Notes: generated by a model from the sequence alone, not told the origin. 64,000 nt of DNA from Dallia pectoralis (GCA_029465975.1 CM055748.1:4055087-4119086); one strand, 5' to 3'. Counted from the stretch's first letter, positions 28,201 to 36,059 are shown. Program-made: numbers and translations.

Positions 28201-28580
28201 GTTTTGACTGTTTACAATTCAGGCTGCTCTGAATCAAAGTAGCAGTCCTAGATACTCTGGGTGTACTTACATTTACTGAGTGTACGCACACGAGGACCCA
28301 CCTTTAGCAGCATAGGGGCAAACACCTGTCGCACCGCCTGATACAGGGTATTGATGGGAGACTCCAGCATTGATGACACCAGGACGTTCTGGTGCAGGTT
28401 CTCTTCTGTAATCACCGTGGGGCGCAGCTTAAAAAACACCAGAACCTTCTCTTTGCTGTCCCCCGCCTCAATCTGAGCACAGGATAGTGGAAAGCAAAAT
28501 AATTATGATGTCTTGAAATGATAGATAAGATTTCATCTAGCCAGATGTGCACAAAAAGAAGTTGGCCATATGTGTGTAAG

Positions 28581-28631
<51 letters not shown>

Positions 28632-28851
28632 AATTATATATCACAGCTTGATTAATTATCCAGTTCACCTTGTTTGACAGGCTAAGGTCATTCCCATGTT
28701 GGTTGACAGCAAGCACGAATTCATTGCCATCATCTAAAAAATTGTTCAGTTCCTCACACTGATCCAGGGATGATGACGGCTTCAGGCCAAAGTAGTTCCC
28801 GGTGGTGGTGAGGATGAACTGTTTGCGGGAGTCGATTGTGCTTTGAGACAT
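713..28851 (-). CDS. dync2h1: Cytoplasmic dynein-2 heavy chain 1, exons 1-43 (partial, continues past left edge)
   Basis: Heavy chain of the dynein-2 motor that drives retrograde intraflagellar transport in cilia. I placed 43 coding exons on the minus strand; all junction phases agree and the sum is 6,884 nt, i.e. 2,294 residues plus 2 nt. The order and text match vertebrate DYNC2H1 from the N-terminus (NYFGLKPSSSLDQ, VLVFFKLRP, NVLVSSMLESP) through the linker (RWVYLEPIFGRGALP) to the P-loops of AAA1 (GPAGTGKT, about residues 1686-1693), AAA2 (GPSGAGKS, about 1976-1983) and AAA3 (GPEGCGKG, about 2287-2294). These positions agree with the human protein to within a few residues, so no exon seems to be missing. 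The start codon at 28,851 is the first methionine of the conserved N-terminus. The remaining AAA3-AAA6, stalk and C-terminal exons (nearly half the protein) must lie left of position 1. Nothing suggests this copy is broken. Exon coordinates are in the block entries. Confidence 0.97.
1461..4131 (-). CDS. dync2h1: dync2h1 exons 38-41: AAA2 module, residues 1956-2156
   Basis: Exons: E38 4000-4131, E39 3534-3666, E40 3192-3399, E41 1461-1590. AAA2 binds nucleotide in dyneins and is mainly structural. E38 encodes MGVVIVGPSGAGKSTIWRML with the P-loop at about 1976-1983. E39 encodes LLGHIDMDTREWADGVLT. E40 encodes WIICDGDIDPEWIESLNSVL (Walker B region, about 2048-2067) and the sensor region SCASPATISRMGMIFL. 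E40 lies next to a CA/CG-rich microsatellite (3,087-3,188) just past its donor. The E37/E38 intron holds a 3.4-kb minisatellite. Confidence 0.95.
2768..2993. repeat. 29-bp pyrimidine-rich minisatellite
   Basis: About seven near-perfect copies of a 29-bp unit; core CCTTCTCCTGTTTCTCCTC. One strand is almost pure pyrimidine. It lies in dync2h1 intron 40. Confidence 0.9.
3087..3188. repeat. CA/CG microsatellite beside exon 40 donor
   Basis: Alternating purine-pyrimidine tract of CACACA mixed with CGCA, about 100 bases long. It ends three bases before the donor of dync2h1 exon 40. Confidence 0.9.
4140..7590. repeat. 3.4-kb AT-rich minisatellite in dync2h1 intron 37
   Basis: Fills almost the whole intron between E38 and E37. 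Units of roughly 60-75 bp are built from sub-blocks such as CTACCCATTTATATATCC, ATAGATCTACATATCTACCC and CTATATCCATTAACCTACTG. Variants (ATACTAGATC against ATAGATC, TTAATC against TTAACC) are shared in runs, giving a higher-order pattern. Both ends fade into degenerate copies (7,430-7,570). Confidence 0.93.
7636..7665. repeat. (CA)n microsatellite
   Basis: About 15 CA units, roughly 10 bases beyond the donor of dync2h1 exon 37 (GT-rich on the transcript strand). Confidence 0.9.
7676..10527 (-). CDS. dync2h1: dync2h1 exons 33-37: AAA1 motor module, residues 1654-1955
   Basis: Exons: E33 10345-10527, E34 9687-9869, E35 9343-9566, E36 9122-9237, E37 7676-7875. AAA1 is the main ATP-hydrolysing site of dynein. 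E33 contains the Walker A loop GPAGTGKT (about 1686-1693). E34 contains the Walker B segment CFDEF with the catalytic Asp-Glu at about 1738-1739. E35 carries the sensor-1 region (ITLNPAGKGYGGR) and LFRPVAMSRPDNELIAEV. E36 carries ELLTPQQHYDWGLRALKTVL. All catalytic residues are intact, so this is a working motor domain. E36 ends after AACACAA, and E37 supplies the last two bases of that split codon. Confidence 0.96.
7876..9121. other. dync2h1 intron 36
   Basis: 1.2-kb intron between E37 and E36. The central 8,526-8,830 is a GAGA/GAAAAC simple repeat; the rest shows nothing recognisable. Long serine/leucine- or arginine/glutamate-rich reading frames here are by-products of that repeat. Confidence 0.75.
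8526..8830. repeat. (GA)n with GAAAAC interruptions
   Basis: About 300 bases of purine-only sequence: runs of GAGAGA broken regularly by AAAACGAGAG. Polypurine, so potentially triplex-forming. Confidence 0.92.
10535..11030. repeat. 16-bp purine minisatellite in dync2h1 intron 32
   Basis: About 30 copies of a unit GAATAGAGAGAGAGGG with 12- to 18-bp variants. It starts about 10 bases upstream of the acceptor of E33, so on the transcript strand it forms a very long pyrimidine tract leading into that acceptor. Confidence 0.92.
11338..17481 (-). CDS. dync2h1: dync2h1 exons 20-32: linker region, residues 983-1653
   Basis: Exons: E20 17332-17481, E21 17038-17243, E22 16794-16949, E23 16573-16687, E24 15902-16231, E25 15757-15825, E26 14561-14715, E27 14210-14342, E28 13934-14051, E29 13724-13836, E30 13522-13635, E31 13246-13396, E32 11338-11540. 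This covers the linker (DHC_N2-type) segment that swings across the AAA ring to make the power stroke. It carries ELMMESHQLMIKEQ (E20), KYVRGEQLSQDHWLDLFRLL (E24), IQRRWVYLEPIFGRGALP (E26) and ILDQLQRCQKSLNEFLE (E27). E21 ends inside CTGCT before GTAGGT; reading on would meet a stop, and the two bases left over pair correctly with the first base of E22. The donor of E31 lies at the edge of a (GT)n microsatellite. The donor of E23 is part of a 65-bp tandem duplication. Confidence 0.94.
11541..13245. other. dync2h1 intron 31
   Basis: 1.7-kb intron between E32 and E31. No transposon, RNA gene or conserved reading frame is visible apart from the (CA)n at its E31 end. Confidence 0.6.
13213..13245. 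repeat. (CA)n microsatellite abutting exon 31 donor
   Basis: About 16 CA units that run directly into the boundary of E31. On the transcript strand the donor reads AAAG|GTGTGTGTGT, so the first intron bases are the microsatellite itself. Confidence 0.92.
15060..15716 (-). mobile_element. Tc1-like transposon remnant with a 55-bp tandem amplification
   Basis: Starts with a Tc1-type terminus (CTTTCGGAAAGTATTCAGACC), a hallmark of salmonid/pike Tc1 families, followed by decayed transposase-region sequence on the minus strand. Between 15,497 and 15,716 a 55-bp stretch from the element (GAAGCAAGCCCATAGCATGA) is repeated four times. It lies in dync2h1 intron 25. The reading frame is destroyed and the element cannot move itself. 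Confidence 0.75.
16453..16580. repeat. 65-bp direct duplication that copies the exon 23 splice donor
   Basis: Two head-to-tail copies (period 65) with few differences. The second copy includes the real donor of dync2h1 exon 23 (16,571-16,572) and the last bases of that exon; the first repeats both, giving a decoy donor at 16,506-16,507. Confidence 0.9.
18012..23255 (-). CDS. dync2h1: dync2h1 exons 12-19: distal tail, residues 551-982
   Basis: Exons: E12 23060-23255, E13 22891-22986, E14 22522-22782, E15 22101-22240, E16 21693-21921, E17 19902-20029, E18 19700-19815, E19 18012-18139. Recognisable family text includes RLVTLLREVRQLSALGF (E12), VAHFYNTIDQQMIPSQRPMM (E13), HWNHQLYKALEHQYQTGLEA (E15) and MIDRNASGFLTIFSKAEDLF (E16). 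The donor of E12 is GC, not GT (AAACAG followed by GCAAGG); only this boundary keeps the family sequence continuous into E13. The acceptor of E15 follows a (GT)n run on the transcript strand in place of a normal pyrimidine tract. E16 must start at 21,921 (G of AAG|CAG) because the alternative AG four bases further in would break the frame. Confidence 0.94.
18369..19690. repeat. 28-bp minisatellite in dync2h1 intron 18
   Basis: About 47 copies of a 28-bp unit (contains TGTTACAGATCTAGCTTCGA). The left end has older variants (CTTCTGTCACC) and the rest is highly homogeneous CTTCGATCAC units, as expected from recent local expansion. It lies between E19 and E18 and ends a few bases from the donor of E18. 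There are no spacers, so it is not a CRISPR array. Confidence 0.95.
20030..21692. other. dync2h1 intron 16
   Basis: 1.66-kb AT-rich intron between E17 and E16. I see no repeat, RNA gene or exon in it. Confidence 0.6.
22245..22278. repeat. (CA)n microsatellite at exon 15 acceptor
   Basis: About 16 CA units beginning five bases from the E15 boundary; (GT)n on the transcript strand immediately upstream of GTACAG. Confidence 0.9.
22360..22490 (+). mobile_element. Retroposon 3' tail fragment
   Basis: Contains GGTTGGATGCAAACTGCATT and ends in GACAATAAAGTTATAATCTA with short TCTAATC repeats, the 3' terminus of a widespread fish non-LTR retroposon/SINE family. Only the tail is present, in intron 14 of dync2h1. 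The exact family cannot be named by eye. Confidence 0.5.
23256..23724. other. dync2h1 intron 11
   Basis: 470-base intron between E12 and E11 without recognisable content. Confidence 0.6.
23725..28851 (-). CDS. dync2h1: dync2h1 exons 1-11: N-terminal tail, residues 1-550
   Basis: Coding exons, in transcript order: E1 28669-28851, E2 28302-28472, E3 27960-28098, E4 27757-27875, E5 27516-27660, E6 25115-25347, E7 24606-24740, E8 24412-24525, E9 24212-24323, E10 23989-24113, E11 23725-23900. This is the stem that dimerises the heavy chain and carries intermediate and light-intermediate chains. Diagnostic segments are QAVRQVFAPMLLKDERW (E2/E3) and WDDLSKTGEKGIVRERAARF (E4). Every intron here is GT-AG. 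The E5/E6 intron is inflated to 2.2 kb by a 12/13-bp minisatellite. A tRNA-derived SINE lies about 40 bases past the donor of E6. Phases (0,0,1,0,1,0,0,0,1,0,2) all join in frame. Confidence 0.95.
24773..24822. repeat. (CATA)n / (CGTA)n microsatellite
   Basis: About 12 tetranucleotide units in dync2h1 intron 6. Confidence 0.85.
24925..25068 (-). mobile_element. tRNA-derived SINE
   Basis: On the minus strand it begins with a tRNA-like head: A-box GTAGCTCAGTGGTAGAGTGC (25,037-25,056) and B-box GGGTTCAATCCC (25,002-25,013), i.e. an internal RNA polymerase III promoter. The body then contains CCAGGTCACCGTTGCAAATA and ends in an A/T-rich tail. The 3' body (TTTATTTAACCAGGTAGG on the plus strand) is a dispersed sequence familiar from salmonid genomes. 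It lies in dync2h1 intron 6, about 45 bases from exon 6. Confidence 0.8.
25563..27461. repeat. 1.9-kb 12/13-bp minisatellite in dync2h1 intron 5
   Basis: Roughly 155 tandem copies of CACCTAGAGTAT (12 bp) alternating with CAACCTAGAGTAT (13 bp). The 13-bp form appears every two to six units, giving an irregular higher-order rhythm. Rare CACATAGAG variants recur at 26,227, 26,828 and 27,060 in the same local context, which suggests block duplications of several hundred bases. It fills the intron between E6 and E5. Confidence 0.95.
28578..28629. repeat. (GT)n microsatellite in dync2h1 intron 1
   Basis: About 24 GT units between E2 and E1. Confidence 0.95.
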
Positions 28852-28888
28852 CTCTCACGTATTTGTGTGTATGTATGTTTTCGGATTC
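28852..28888 (-). other. dync2h1: dync2h1 5'UTR part of the first coding exon
   Basis: Directly upstream of the start codon. On the transcript strand a pyrimidine-rich stretch ending in CATCATAG gives a good acceptor at 28,889-28,890, so the initiator exon begins at 28,888 with a 37-base leader. No transcript was available to confirm it. Confidence 0.6.
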
Positions 28889-29548
28889 CTATGATGACAA
28901 AGGAAATGTAATTATATTGTCAAAGTTAATAATACTATGGCACACACGTCCATGGGAAACTAAAGTCTCACAAACTAAACCACTTGTTGACTACTGTAGT
29001 CTCGGTAGCTACCGTTGCTACTCCGGGGACACAGCCAGTTCCTTGAGCATTTAAAAAAACATAGTTGTGGGGTACTATAACTAAAGCTACATGAATACTG
29101 TTTGGTGTATTGTTTCGTGAAAGCAAATATTGAAAGAAATAGATGGCTGTATACGTAGGATCAGATGGAAAAAATAAAAGGTAAACTTCCATTATTATAA
29201 TCCCAAATATGTACACTTGGGAAATGTGCTTTCGGATAATACGGTGTTAATAATATACTGCTTGAACCTATATTCACTCCCATAATCAGATAAAACTATG
29301 ATGCATCGGCCGTCAAGATGGAGAGAGCCCACTAGCTTGTGGTGGTATGCTAAGTGCTAATGCTATTAGCAAGCTAACTAAAGCGTTCACATTGACTAAT
29401 GTTCGTTGTAGCGCAAGTTCCCATTGACTAACGTTCGTAAGCAGCCGCTAGCATCGGCTAACTAGCTATATTACGTTAGCTAGCTCCTACTGACAGCATT
29501 TACAAATTAACGGCCTCAGCAAGTAGCTTAGATATATGTCGTACTTAC

Positions 29549-29700
29549 AGGTTGAATCTGGACGGAACGTGGACATCAAATAACTATGTCATATCTAAAA
29601 CAAATCACCATAACTGAATTGTTTCGAGTACTTAATGCCGGTTTAGTGCTTCTGCATAATCTGCAGTGAGTACCTCGGTGTTTCTGCAGCGGCGGTGAAG
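29549..29700 (-). other. dync2h1: Putative non-coding first exon of dync2h1
   Basis: The transcript strand has a near-perfect donor (CAACCT followed by GTAAGTACG) at 29,547-29,548, facing the acceptor at 28,889 across a 660-base intron. The 3' edge of this exon is therefore supported. The upstream edge (transcription start) is only an estimate: it is taken to lie between the donor and the X-box at 29,709. Confidence 0.5.
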
Positions 29701-29708
29701 CTGGCGTA

Positions 29709-29722
29709 GTTACCATGGGAAC
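29709..29722 (-). promoter_or_regulatory. RFX X-box in the dync2h1 promoter
   Basis: GTTACCATGGGAAC fits the ciliary X-box consensus GTHNYYATRRNAAC at every position; the motif is near-palindromic, so strand is nominal. RFX factors switch on genes of cilia assembly and intraflagellar transport, which suits a dynein-2 subunit. It lies about 160 bases upstream of the predicted donor of the non-coding first exon, where a promoter is expected. A second GGCAAC half site follows at about 29,729. Confidence 0.6.
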
Positions 29723-31319
29723 TACGTTGGCAACGTAGCTGGCATTCTCAATAGCAGTTGTTTTTACTGGCTGGCTACGTAAGAAAAAAACATGTGTGAG
29801 CTTGAAGAGAGGGTTCAAGTATAGGCAATTTGGCAAGATGGTGTGTGGTATTGACATTGTGCGTGTTATATAGATCCAAGAATTTAAATCAATTGGAAAG
29901 CCACAAGGCACCAACATTTAATTAAACGAATAAACAATAAGTGAATTGTGTGAAGCAGAGGGAGAGTAAAGGAGATCAAGTTGAAGTTGCCAACACTTGA
30001 GTGGCTTAGGGACAAGTATTTGATCTGACAGAGATTTCATTTTCAACAAAAAATGTTTTGCCCACATCAATTTGGTAAAGGCATTCCTAAGAAAACTGAA
30101 ATATGTGAGAGCTACCAAAAGCGATTCTACACTACGCAATACTGAGTATTCAGTACATATTTAACTGCATCAATGCTGAGTTACTGTAACATTGAAGTTA
30201 ATATTCACTGGCCACTTGAAAATAATAAATTATAATAATACAGTATTTCCACCAAAGACAATTATGTCCCTTGAGTATCAGCGGTAATAAATAGAACCAC
30301 ATAATTTTGTTTTACTTTGAAGAAGACGGGAAGCAACGGTATGAATGAAGCTGCTTTGACTGAATACAATACCACCAATTTTCCAATCTCTCTGACACCA
30401 CAAAAAAGACTTGACGCCCCGGCCCTACTAAGTACAGGGATCATCAACAAAGTTACATTTTCCTGTGCTCATCTGCTACCCTTGCTTTTCCAAACAGACA
30501 GATTTCGTATCAAATACCAACCAGAATACTGTGTTCTTGATCTTTCATCATACATCAATACTTTTATCTGTGCACAAACATATACTATGGACCTTTAAAA
30601 ATGCAGGAATGATCATGCTTTTACCAGAATGGGTATCATGTTGTCATTACACATACCGAAAATACTGACCGATGAAATTAAAGTTCTGAATGTTTTGAAA
30701 TTTCGCAGATGCTCTTATCCAGAGTGAGTCACGTGAGCTTGTAAGATTTGGCAGTGTGGGATTTAAAACATCTTTTGGTTATTGTCACGACACTCCAGCT
30801 ACGGGGTAGATCAAGACTAGTTTTAAGTATCTATGTTATAAGTTAAAAAAATTGGAAATAAATGGTATTGAGAAGTGCTGTTGTGTTGTATCAGATATAT
30901 CAGGATTTCCAGTACAGGACAAAACTTTGGATCATCTTTTGCAGGATATCTTGGGCACTGCAAGTATGTTGTGATCAATATTTGAACTCCAAACCACAAT
31001 GACCCAGCTGGACTGCAGGCCATTGACCCTTTGTGCCAACATTGGGTTTGCCCCCAAAAAGCCTACGCGCCATTCTGGTTCTTCAGTGTTATAAAATCAG
31101 TTTTGGACCAACGATCAGCAATTAACTTACTCTGGACATCTTGCAGGTCAAAATGACCATGTCAATAAGGCTACAGATTTAGAAGTTATAACTTATATTA
31201 GAACCAGGGTTAGGATGTATATTTCTTATTCTTCCCTCTAGTTAGTTGAGTAGGAACGCATTTTCGGTGATGAGAGTAAGTTCGGTTAAGGAATCTTCGC
31301 TTACTGACACGCACACATG
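29723..31319. other. Spacer between dync2h1 and the first B7-like gene
   Basis: No gene, RNA or repeat recognised. AT-rich, ordinary fish intergenic DNA. The two flanking genes diverge from this region. Confidence 0.5.
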
Positions 31320-31690
31320 CAGGCGCCCATGTCAGCTGCCAAGGTGTGTGTCATGTTGAGTCTGGTGTGATTAGAAGCAGGTGTGTTTCATGTTGAGTCT
31401 GGTGTGATTAGAAGTGGGTGTGTGTCATGTTGAGTCTGGTGTGATTAGAAGTGGGTGTGTGTCATGTTGAGTCTGGTGTGATTAGAAGTGGGTGTGTGTC
31501 ATGTTGAGTCTGGTGTGATTAGAAGCAGGTGTGTTTCATGTTGAGTCTGGTGTGATTAGAAGTGGGTGTGTGTCATGTTGAGTCTGGTGTGATTAGAAGT
31601 GGGTGTGTGTCATGTTGAGTCTGGTGTGATTAGAAGTGGGTGTGTGTCATGTTGAGTCTGGTGTGATTAGAAGCAGGTGTGTGTCATGTG
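31320..31690. repeat. 37-bp GT-rich minisatellite
   Basis: About nine to ten copies of a unit containing TCATGTTGAGTCTGGTGTGA, with AAGTGGG and AAGCAGG variants in a repeating order. It lies about 340 bases upstream of the first B7-like gene. Confidence 0.92.
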
Positions 31691-32024
31691 ATGACTCAGG
31701 GGGGATGAGGAACAGGTGTTGATTCAGGGGAAACACGGACACTGGTGGCACCGTGACACATACAAAGATCACTGTTGTGCGTGCTTGTTGTATAACCTGA
31801 TCGTAAGAGTGTAAGCTGACAGTAAACATATTAACCGACAACCTTTCCTGTTAGACATTAAAGCATTCGTAAAGTGGGTTAAAAAAAATATGAAAGTACT
31901 CTCTCATTAGGTCACACCTCTTTTATTTAAAAAAAACGTGTAGGGGAAAGTGCTCAGCATTTTACCCAAACCTCATTCCTCTCTTGTCGTTCTCCAAGTA
32001 GCTCGAATTACCAACCAAGCAGAC

Positions 32025-34266
32025 ATGTCTCTGGTAAGATTAATTCAATTTGAAATAATATAAATTTATATCTTTCATGGCTCAAGAAGTTAATTTTCTT
32101 TTTCGCATGCAGCCTTACTCTTACGTTTACATTAACAGTTTATTTGAACTGAGGGTAAATACTTGACATTACTCAGTTTTAACTCGTTATTTCATATAAT
32201 TCAGTAGATACACTGATGTACATATATTGATTGACCAATTCTGGTGTCTGTAGCTATGTATGTAGATTTAACATTTCACATAGATACTCAAAATATATTA
32301 TATCAAGTTTTACAATACACTTCAAAATGCTATTCAATGTTTCTATATACCACTTAAAGTCGTTATTTAAAGCTTTAAAATACACTTGAAGCTACTGTTG
32401 GGACTTACGGTTCTAAATCCATGCCATTTGGTTCCGGTGCTATTTTTACCATACAACATCTGCCCGTACACCGCCACTACAAAATAGCCCAATTATGCGG
32501 GGAAATTGCCCATTCCGGCTACACTGGCCCCACTAAGGACAGAGGTTTTACTTGACAGTCGTTGCAGTATTCAAAGTAAAAGATGTGACATTTAGGAGCA
32601 AAGAAAATTAAATTCATTGTAGCATTGGGCTGCTTGGCACACACACTCAATTCTGTTCTCCACAACTGTTGGCGATACGCAGTTGCTGTTGCTATGGGGA
32701 TGGTTTAGCCTATAGGTGTTAGTTCTCAGGTGCCTTTCCAGTCCTACTTTCACGTTCCCTGACTTCCACAGCTGATACCAAAAAAACGATGAGGCTCCGT
32801 TTATGGGACCCCTAGCATAGATTTGCAAAAAACACCACATCTGACATGTTTGCTTTTTATCATCTCTAAATCTACCAATGGCCACACGTGAAAAATGTGT
32901 TTGTTGTCATGGTATCAAACAGGCGTGCCAGGCCTTCTTCATCTTGGTACTGATGCCTCTTCTCAAAATTAAAGGTAAGAGCCGACTGACAGGACAGTGA
33001 CATCATAGTAAACAAATGACTTCATCATGTCTATTCATTCATCACATCTTTACTGTAACTTCAATGGTGCAGCCAAAACGGCGGGTTTCCCATTCACTTC
33101 AGATCCAACCGATGTTTAATTAGCTTTAAGGACTTAACCATCTATTCCAAAGACTCCTCCCGTAACACATTAGCACATTAATGACCGAATCACGTACTTG
33201 TTCAACTGATTCAATGTTAGTATGGATTACACTGTTTATGTACACTATTAGCAATTATTTACAGGACCTTTAAACCAAATGTTTTTAGAGTCTGAAACAT
33301 TGCCAGCATTAGCGCTCTGTTCTGAACGAGAGGATAGTATGTCCAATCACATTCAGTTTATTGAGGTTTTTATAGTGGGTTATCGGGGTGCTCTGGGCTT
33401 CACTGACTCAAATGAACTAAATCAGTCTAAATATATGTGACAAAGCAGCTTGTGGAACGAGGAAACACTTTGACAACTAGTTTAACAACTAACTCTGTTC
33501 CTTTCATCCCTGGCATAACTCTTCCCTTCTCTAGCTCTACCAGATGCCCACACATTGTTAGGAGCGGTGGGTGGAGCTGTGACCTTTCAGTGTTCATCTG
33601 AACTCTCAGGTACTCTGGAAACTTTATACATTCAGAGACCAGGTTTCGATGGAAGGCCAACCGAATTTGTCAACGGCTATCATATTGAGAAGACATTACT
33701 ACCAACAGAGTACACAAATCGAACTTATGTGAACTCCACCCAGCGAAGCATGGTCATGTGGAATCTGCACCCGTCAGATGAGGGGCTGTATAAATTATGG
33801 ATATCAACATCAGAAAAAACGCACACCAACTTGTGTACAATACAGCTCAATGTCACAGGTAACACAACTTCACATATAACGTTTTTTCAAATTCTAAGAG
33901 AAGTAAATGCTGTCTGATCCATTGCCCCGTTGCATTCAGCAGTCTTTACTGTTTTTCCCTTCTTTCCATCTACTTTCTTCTCTTTTTCTCCAGCCCACTA
34001 CAACACCCCTTCTGTAAGAGTAATCTGTTTCCTCAGAAATTGCTTGGTGGGTTGTTTCTACAGCCATGGTTACCCAAGTCAGGAGGTCAAGTGGAGCCTG
34101 TATCCGAACCAGACTCGGTTGAGAATAGTGAACAGCGGTAATTACATAGACCCTGTCTCTCAGCTGTTTACTTTCGTCAGTTCCATTATGGTCAAATGCA
34201 CGTCTGAGCAGCTGCTGATCCTCAGCTGTGCAGTAGGGGGCAGCGTCTCACGAGAACACACACTTT
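32025..34266 (+). CDS. B7-family (CD80/CD86-like) Ig protein, copy 1, lacking a transmembrane exon
   Basis: Four exons joined in frame: 32025-32033 (MSL), 32923-32974 (signal peptide, ACQAFFILVLMPLLK), 33535-33858 (IgV) and 33994-34266 (IgC). The ligand-type order signal-IgV-IgC with phase-1 junctions is that of B7 costimulators, which bind CD28/CTLA4-type receptors on T cells. The IgC text (NQT, CSxxGYP-like CFYSHGYP, VKW, LSCAVGG) resembles CD86. N-glycosylation sequons include NRT and NST in the IgV domain. The F-strand cysteine of the IgV domain is missing (DEGLYKLW). Reading past exon 4 meets a stop within three codons (LCEY then TGA), and no transmembrane exon is recognised before 35.8 kb, so any product would be secreted. 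The family assignment rests on eye comparison; another B7-like or butyrophilin-like member is possible. Confidence 0.72.
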
Positions 34267-35812
34267 GTGAGTATTGAGGAAATTCAGTCTGCTATGGAAA
34301 CAAAGCCGCCATTACTGATGCATGTGTAAACGGTTTTTGTCAAGCCAAACAGGATAAAGTGCTTTCTGGTCTTTAATCTGTTTGAAACACTCAAGTTTGA
34401 CTTCCAGTGCTGATGAATTGTCGACACATTTACTGAAACAATATTTTTTAATAGGTTGCTTATTAAACCTAACTTAATAAAGTGTAGCAATGTTTTGTTT
34501 TTAATAAGGTCAGCATCACCCTAGTAAATAACCAGTCCAAGTTGGTTAGTAGGTTAAAGATTAAAAATAGGTCAGAATTGTTAATGTCACTGACTGTATG
34601 GACCCGCTGTTTCAGTCCTCCTCGGAAGTGTAGGAAATAGCCTAACGGATTCGAGTCTTATGACCAATTGTTTTGTTTCCAAAGCTAAATTATTAATCGA
34701 TTGTACAGGTTATTTCAGGAAATGGTATTTCCTTTCTGTGAGATAAAAAACACTCAACTGCTGTTTTGACACTTTTTCATTTCCCAGCAATCCCACACTT
34801 GAACTGCATGTACTTTAGTCAACATTTCACAGGCATGGAGACAGCGGGCACGTATGGTGAACTTTTGGTAAAGCATTTCTTCACAGGTTTTGTCCTTAAC
34901 GCTTTGCCGAGCAAGACTTGCTGGTTCACCCGGCTACTGTTTGGCAATTTAGTCCGGTGGGAATTAAAACAACAGAGCGTTTAGTGTCAGTGTGGCACAT
35001 AAAGACTGCCTGGCTTTCCTGCTTCACAAATACACAGCTGACCAAAAGACTACATCAGGGGGATGCCCAGGGGTCTTCATAAGGACCACTGTCACAGGGA
35101 AGGAATGAGTCTATGGGAGACAGGAGGTAAATAACTATACCCCACTATATTACTGCATGCACAAATAAAAAATGCTTATGACAACTGACAACTTAATGCC
35201 AACTGACAACTTAATGCCATTATGGAATATTGTGTGTAGGAAAACATTCACGGCATAATAAGTATTTAATCTTGAATTTTTAATTGAACATCATAACAAA
35301 CATCTCTTGTAGAATATATACATAACTTCACTTAGGAACATCTTGAAAAAAATCTAATTAAAATAAGCTATGAAAACCGCTGAGCGTCATTCTGGGCGTG
35401 TTCCAAAATTGGGAACAAACAAAACGTTTTGGAGGGGGTTCCCGGGGTACGGGAGGCTGGAAACATATCCCAATATTTATTTTGTTTTGTGTGGTTGCGA
35501 CTTGTCTTTCCCGGTTTTTTATTTATTTCAAAGAAACAACACTGGTTTGTCTCCCCAGTGCATTCAAGCAGCCCTTAACATCAATCAGTAACATATTGCA
35601 CTTTAGTTTATATTAACTGGGTTCAATATATTAATTCTGGGTGGGTGTTGAATACTTTTGCCAAATTAACAAAAAAATTATCTTCCATAACTCTGTGTCT
35701 ATACATCTTTTACCGTAGCATAGCCCTCGTACCGCGATACACACTGTAGCCCTATTGGACAGCCGTGACTCGTTTTACACCTATTTTCTGGGCAGTGCTG
35801 CCCATAGGAAGA
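34267..35812. other. Truncation zone after B7-like copy 1
   Basis: Where copy 2 has its transmembrane exon, copy 1 has unrelated AT-rich sequence. A weak acceptor-like site at 34,615 (TTTCAG followed by TCCTCCTCGG) recalls the start of copy 2 exon 5 for only about six bases and leads to no hydrophobic segment. The region ends at about 35,812, where sequence homologous to dync2h1 exon 26 begins. I read it as the junction of the tandem duplication. Confidence 0.55.
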
Positions 35813-36059
35813 CCAGACAGACGCACCTCCCACAGACTCACCTGGACACACAGATAGAATAACCTTATTTAAGGAAGTGAAGAAGAGAAGTGGATGAGGT
35901 GCGTGGGAGGAAAGACCAGACCGTAACCGCGGAAGAAACATTTCAGAAGAATGTCATTCTGTTTACCATCAATTCGGGGGCTTTTAACACAATGTACATA
36001 CCCTGGAATAGGGATTCCCTCAGCGATGTCAATGTCCTAGATATTGAAAAGGTGATAAC

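Noticed and set aside
34615..34740. Possible transmembrane exon of B7-like copy 1
   Set aside because: An acceptor-like TTTCAG is followed by only about six bases resembling copy 2 exon 5; the reading frame has no hydrophobic stretch and no donor is evident.
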